A DNA stretch of 6,424 nt from Pseudomonadota bacterium (GTDB taxonomy: Bacteria > Pseudomonadota > Alphaproteobacteria > Acetobacterales > Acetobacteraceae), in contig JAKAZJ010000119.1 of assembly GCA_021826565.1 (NCBI GenBank), positions 1 through 6,424 of the forward strand, read 5' to 3'. The notes beneath the pieces are model-generated. The model ran no database searches. It saw only the letters and a list, made by a program, of their open reading frames with translations, and was not told where the DNA came from. The translations under genes and the position numbers were made by a program. Position 1 is the stretch's first letter. Each line of letters starts with the position of its first letter. Below are positions 4,230 to 6,424 of the stretch, one piece after another.

Positions 4230-6424
4230 ACCCGGCCCCACGCCGGGACTGGAAGCCACCTTCCGGCTGCTGTGCGACCCCGACTGGTATCTGCGCCGCT
4301 ACCCCGATGTCGGCGCAACCGGCTTCGATCCGGTGCATCATTACCTGCATTACGGCCTGACCGAGGGGCGCGATCCCAACCCGTTCTTCGCCGGCGCCTG
4401 GTACCTCGCCCATTACCCGGATGCGGGCGCGAGCGGGATCCATCCGCTGTTGTTCTACCTCCGAACCGGTGCCCCCCGCGGCGACAATCCGCACCCGCGC
4501 TTTGACACCGCCTGGTATGTCGCGCGCCATCCGGACGCCGCCGACAACCCGCTGATGTTCCATCTTCGCGTCGGTCACCGCCGCGGCTTCGCCACCGAGC
4601 CGGTGTTCGACGTGGGCGCGTTCCTGCCCTCCACCGGCATCAGCCCCACCCCGCCGCCCGGGCTGGTTGTGGACATCGTCATCCCGGTCTATCGCGGCCT
4701 CGCGGAAACGCGTCGTTGCCTGGACAGCGTGCTGGCCGACCCCGATCGCCCCACCGGCCGCGTCATCGTGGTGGATGACGCCACCCCGGAACCGGCCCTG
4801 GCCGCCTGGCTGGACCGGCTGCGCGCCGACGGCCGCATCCTGCTGCTGCGCCAACCGCGCAACCAGGGCTTCGTCGCGGCGGCGAATCGCGGCATGGCGA
4901 CCGCCGCCCCGCACGACGTCGTGCTGCTGAACAGCGACACCGAAGTCGCATCGGGCTGGCTGTCGCGTCTGGCCGGGCATGCCTATGCCGGGGCGCGGAT
5001 CGCCTCCGTCTCGCCGTTCTCCAACAACGCGACCATCTGCGGCTATCCCGCTCTGTCGGGCGGTCCACCCCTGTTTGGGCTGGACACGGCCACGCTGGAT
5101 GCCGCCTGCCGCACGGTGAATGCCGGACGCGCGGTCACGGTGCCGACCACGGTCGGGTTCTGCATGTATCTGCGCCGCGCCGCGCTGGATGCCGTGGGCG
5201 CATTCGATGCCGAGACCTTCGGCCGCGGCTATGGCGAGGAGAACGATTTCTGCCTGCGCGCCGCCGCCGCCGGCTGGGAGCACCGGCTGGCCTGCGACGT
5301 GTTCGTCTATCACGAAGGCGCGGTCAGTTTCGGCACCGACCCCGAACCTGTGCGGCGCGCCCAGGACATCCTGGCCCAACGTTGGCCACGCTATGCGATC
5401 GCCGTGGCCCATCATGTCGCGCGGGATCCGGCCGACCCGGCGCGCTTCGCCGTAACCGCCGCGCTGCTGCGGGCCTCCGGCCGGCCTGTCATCGCGCTGT
5501 TCAGCCACGAGCTTGGCGGCGGCGTGGCGCGCCATATCGACGAACAAATCGCGCGCGCCGGGACGGACGCGCATTTCCTGCTGCTGCGCCCGCATCCCCG
5601 CGGCACCGCGCTGTCCTTCCCCACCCTGCCCGACCACCCGCCCGCGGTGGTCCCCGAGGAAGGGGCAGCGGCGCTTACCGTGCTGCTGCGCGCGGCCGGG
5701 GTGACGCGCGCGCAGGTCCATCACGCGATGGGGTTCGACATCGATCCCGCCACGCTGCTGCGCGGCCTGGGGGTGCCGTTCGATACCACCGTGCACGATT
5801 ATTACGCGCTCTGTCCGCAAGTGAATCTGCTGCCGCTGCCGCACGGCGCCTATTGCGCCGAACCGGGTCCGGCCACTTGCAACGCCTGCATCGCCGCCCG
5901 TCCCAGCCACGGCGCGCGCGACATCACCGCCTGGCGCCAGGCCCATACCTGGCTGTTTCACGAAGCCGAGCACGTGTTCTGCCCCAGCCAGGACGCGCTG
6001 GACCGCCTGGCTCGCCATGGCCTGGCAGCCCGCGCCGTCCTGGTCCCGCACGAGACCTCGGCGCCCGTCCCGCTCCGCCCGCGCCGGCCGCGGGCCGGGG
6101 CACCGCTGCATGTGGCGGTGCTGGGCGTCCTGGCACCGCAGAAAGGCGCCGCGCTGGTATCCGAGCTGGCCGCCGCCGCCGACCCGGCCCAGCTGCGCCT
6201 GACCCTGATCGGCGCGCCGGAGACGAATCTGACCGGCCCCGGCGCCGCGCATATCGCCGTCACCGGCGCCTACCAGGACGCCGCGCTGCCCGCCCTGATC
6301 GCGCGCGTCCGGCCGCACGCGATCTGGTTTCCCGCGCCCTGGCCCGAGACCTGGAGCTACACGCTCAGCGCCGCCCTGGCCGCCGGCCTGCCGATCGTCG
6401 CCTCCGCAATCGGCGCCTTCCCCG
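4216..6424 (+). CDS. Large two-domain glycosyltransferase (GT2 + GT4-like), 3' end outside window
   Basis: The frame is open from an ATG at 4216 to the window end, giving 736 residues with no stop. Residues 16-128 hold three accessory repeats. A GT2 GT-A domain spans about 150-400: VDIVIPVYRG (152-161), VIVVDDAT (183-190), RQPRNQGFVAAANRG (212-226), LLNSDTEV (237-244) as the metal/nucleotide-sugar DxD-like site, and GYGEENDFCLRA (338-349) carrying the catalytic-base region. After a linker, a GT4-like GT-B domain starts near 424 with VIALFSHELGGGVARH. It contains TTVHDYYALCPQ (524-535), a Cys cluster C547/C555/C558, a second Rossmann half from HVAVLGVLAPQKG (632-644), and the donor-site loop WPETWSYTLSAALAAGLP (709-726). 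Such bifunctional enzymes usually add two sugars in turn to O-antigen, capsule or exopolysaccharide; the sugars here are unknown. No membrane segment is seen. The start overlaps the methyltransferase stop by 14 bp (coupled translation). The missing part probably completes the GT4 domain and may add more. Confidence 0.92.
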   Translation, partial: MSPPEPGPTPGLEATFRLLCDPDWYLRRYPDVGATGFDPVHHYLHYGLTEGRDPNPFFAGAWYLAHYPDAGASGIHPLLFYLRTGAPRGDNPHPRFDTAWYVARHPDAADNPLMFHLRVGHRRGFATEPVFDVGAFLPSTGISPTPPPGLVVDIVIPVYRGLAETRRCLDSVLADPDRPTGRVIVVDDATPEPALAAWLDRLRADGRILLLRQPRNQGFVAAANRGMATAAPHDVVLLNSDTEVASGWLSRLAGHAYAGARIASVSPFSNNATICGYPALSGGPPLFGLDTATLDAACRTVNAGRAVTVPTTVGFCMYLRRAALDAVGAFDAETFGRGYGEENDFCLRAAAAGWEHRLACDVFVYHEGAVSFGTDPEPVRRAQDILAQRWPRYAIAVAHHVARDPADPARFAVTAALLRASGRPVIALFSHELGGGVARHIDEQIARAGTDAHFLLLRPHPRGTALSFPTLPDHPPAVVPEEGAAALTVLLRAAGVTRAQVHHAMGFDIDPATLLRGLGVPFDTTVHDYYALCPQVNLLPLPHGAYCAEPGPATCNACIAARPSHGARDITAWRQAHTWLFHEAEHVFCPSQDALDRLARHGLAARAVLVPHETSAPVPLRPRRPRAGAPLHVAVLGVLAPQKGAALVSELAAAADPAQLRLTLIGAPETNLTGPGAAHIAVTGAYQDAALPALIARVRPHAIWFPAPWPETWSYTLSAALAAGLPIVASAIGAFP
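4261..4599 (+). repeat. Three tandem ~40-residue WYxxxxPD modules (protein level)
   Basis: These lie within the glycosyltransferase N-terminus. Copy 1 (residues 16-55) has DPDWYLRRYPDV then HHYLHYGLTEGRDPNP. Copy 2 (57-95) has FFAGAWYLAHYPDA then LLFYLRTGAPRGDNPHPR. Copy 3 (96-128) is shorter, with FDTAWYVARHPDA then MFHLRVGHRRGF; FDVGAF at 131-136 may begin a fourth, vestigial copy. The common pattern is F/D-x2-WY-x4-PD, about 10 residues, H/F-Y/H-L-x2-G-x2-x-G. The upstream methyltransferase has a matching single copy. The copies are conserved at protein level but clearly diverged in DNA, so this is an old domain repeat and not a recent duplication. Its function is unknown to me; modules of this look occur in other bacterial glycosyltransferases. 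Confidence 0.75.

Noticed and set aside
3519..4259. A 246-codon - strand open frame under the methyltransferase.
   Set aside because: It is Gly-rich and lacks a domain, while the + strand has canonical methyltransferase motifs. It is a shadow frame.
4135..6318. A 727-codon open frame on the - strand, antisense to the glycosyltransferase.
   Set aside because: Its codons are exactly in register with those of the glycosyltransferase, so a stop would need a sense TTA, CTA or TCA codon, all rare at this GC content. The product is Gly/Arg/Gln-rich with no recognisable domain, while the sense frame has clear GT2 and GT4 motifs.
1..6424. Search for tRNA or rRNA, CRISPR repeats, transposase genes, inverted repeats of insertion sequences, and attachment sites.
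   Set aside because: Nothing resembling any of these was seen, and coding regions account for almost the whole window.

Overview
The window is uniformly GC-rich and gene-dense, with Shine-Dalgarno-like sites and strong G/C bias at third codon positions. The proteins resemble those of Alphaproteobacteria, and I would guess a Rhodospirillales/Acetobacteraceae-type genome. That placement is inference from protein character and composition, since no marker gene is present. There are no RNA genes, insertion sequences, CRISPR arrays or obvious mobile-element boundaries. The only non-coding stretches are 361-423, the few bases between neighbouring genes, and the 134-bp divergent intergenic region 3184-3317, so no gene-free stretch exceeds 300 bases.

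Left half (1-3183): an acyl-CoA / small-molecule catabolism block. On the + strand are the 3' end of a cupin-fold protein, a DUF35 zinc-ribbon/OB-fold protein, and a thiolase-superfamily protein of the SCP2/lipid-transfer type only 5 bp downstream. The DUF35 and thiolase genes look like one translationally linked pair. In characterised systems (steroid side-chain Ltp2/ChsH2, archaeal thiolase/HMG-CoA synthase complexes) such pairs form a joint enzyme. Facing them on the - strand, with only 4 bp between the stop codons, is an acyl-CoA dehydrogenase very like the pimeloyl-CoA dehydrogenase large-subunit group. Together they suggest beta-oxidation-like processing of an unidentified CoA thioester.

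Centre (3184-3317): the divergent control region between the dehydrogenase and the next gene. It holds a perfectly abutting 17-bp tandem repeat with one mismatch, a second GC-rich duplicated motif, and a possible extended -10 element for the rightward genes.

Right half (3318-6424): a polysaccharide or glycoconjugate block on the + strand. A class I SAM-dependent methyltransferase overlaps by 14 bp a large glycosyltransferase that runs off the window after 736 residues. The glycosyltransferase has three N-terminal ~40-residue WYxxxxPD repeats, a GT2 (GT-A fold) domain and a GT4-like (GT-B fold) domain. The methyltransferase carries one copy of the same N-terminal module, so the two proteins share an accessory domain as well as an operon. 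This shared module is the most intriguing feature of the window. Nothing here is convincingly a wholly new system: most parts belong to recognisable families, and the novelty lies in their arrangement and in some altered active-site positions.
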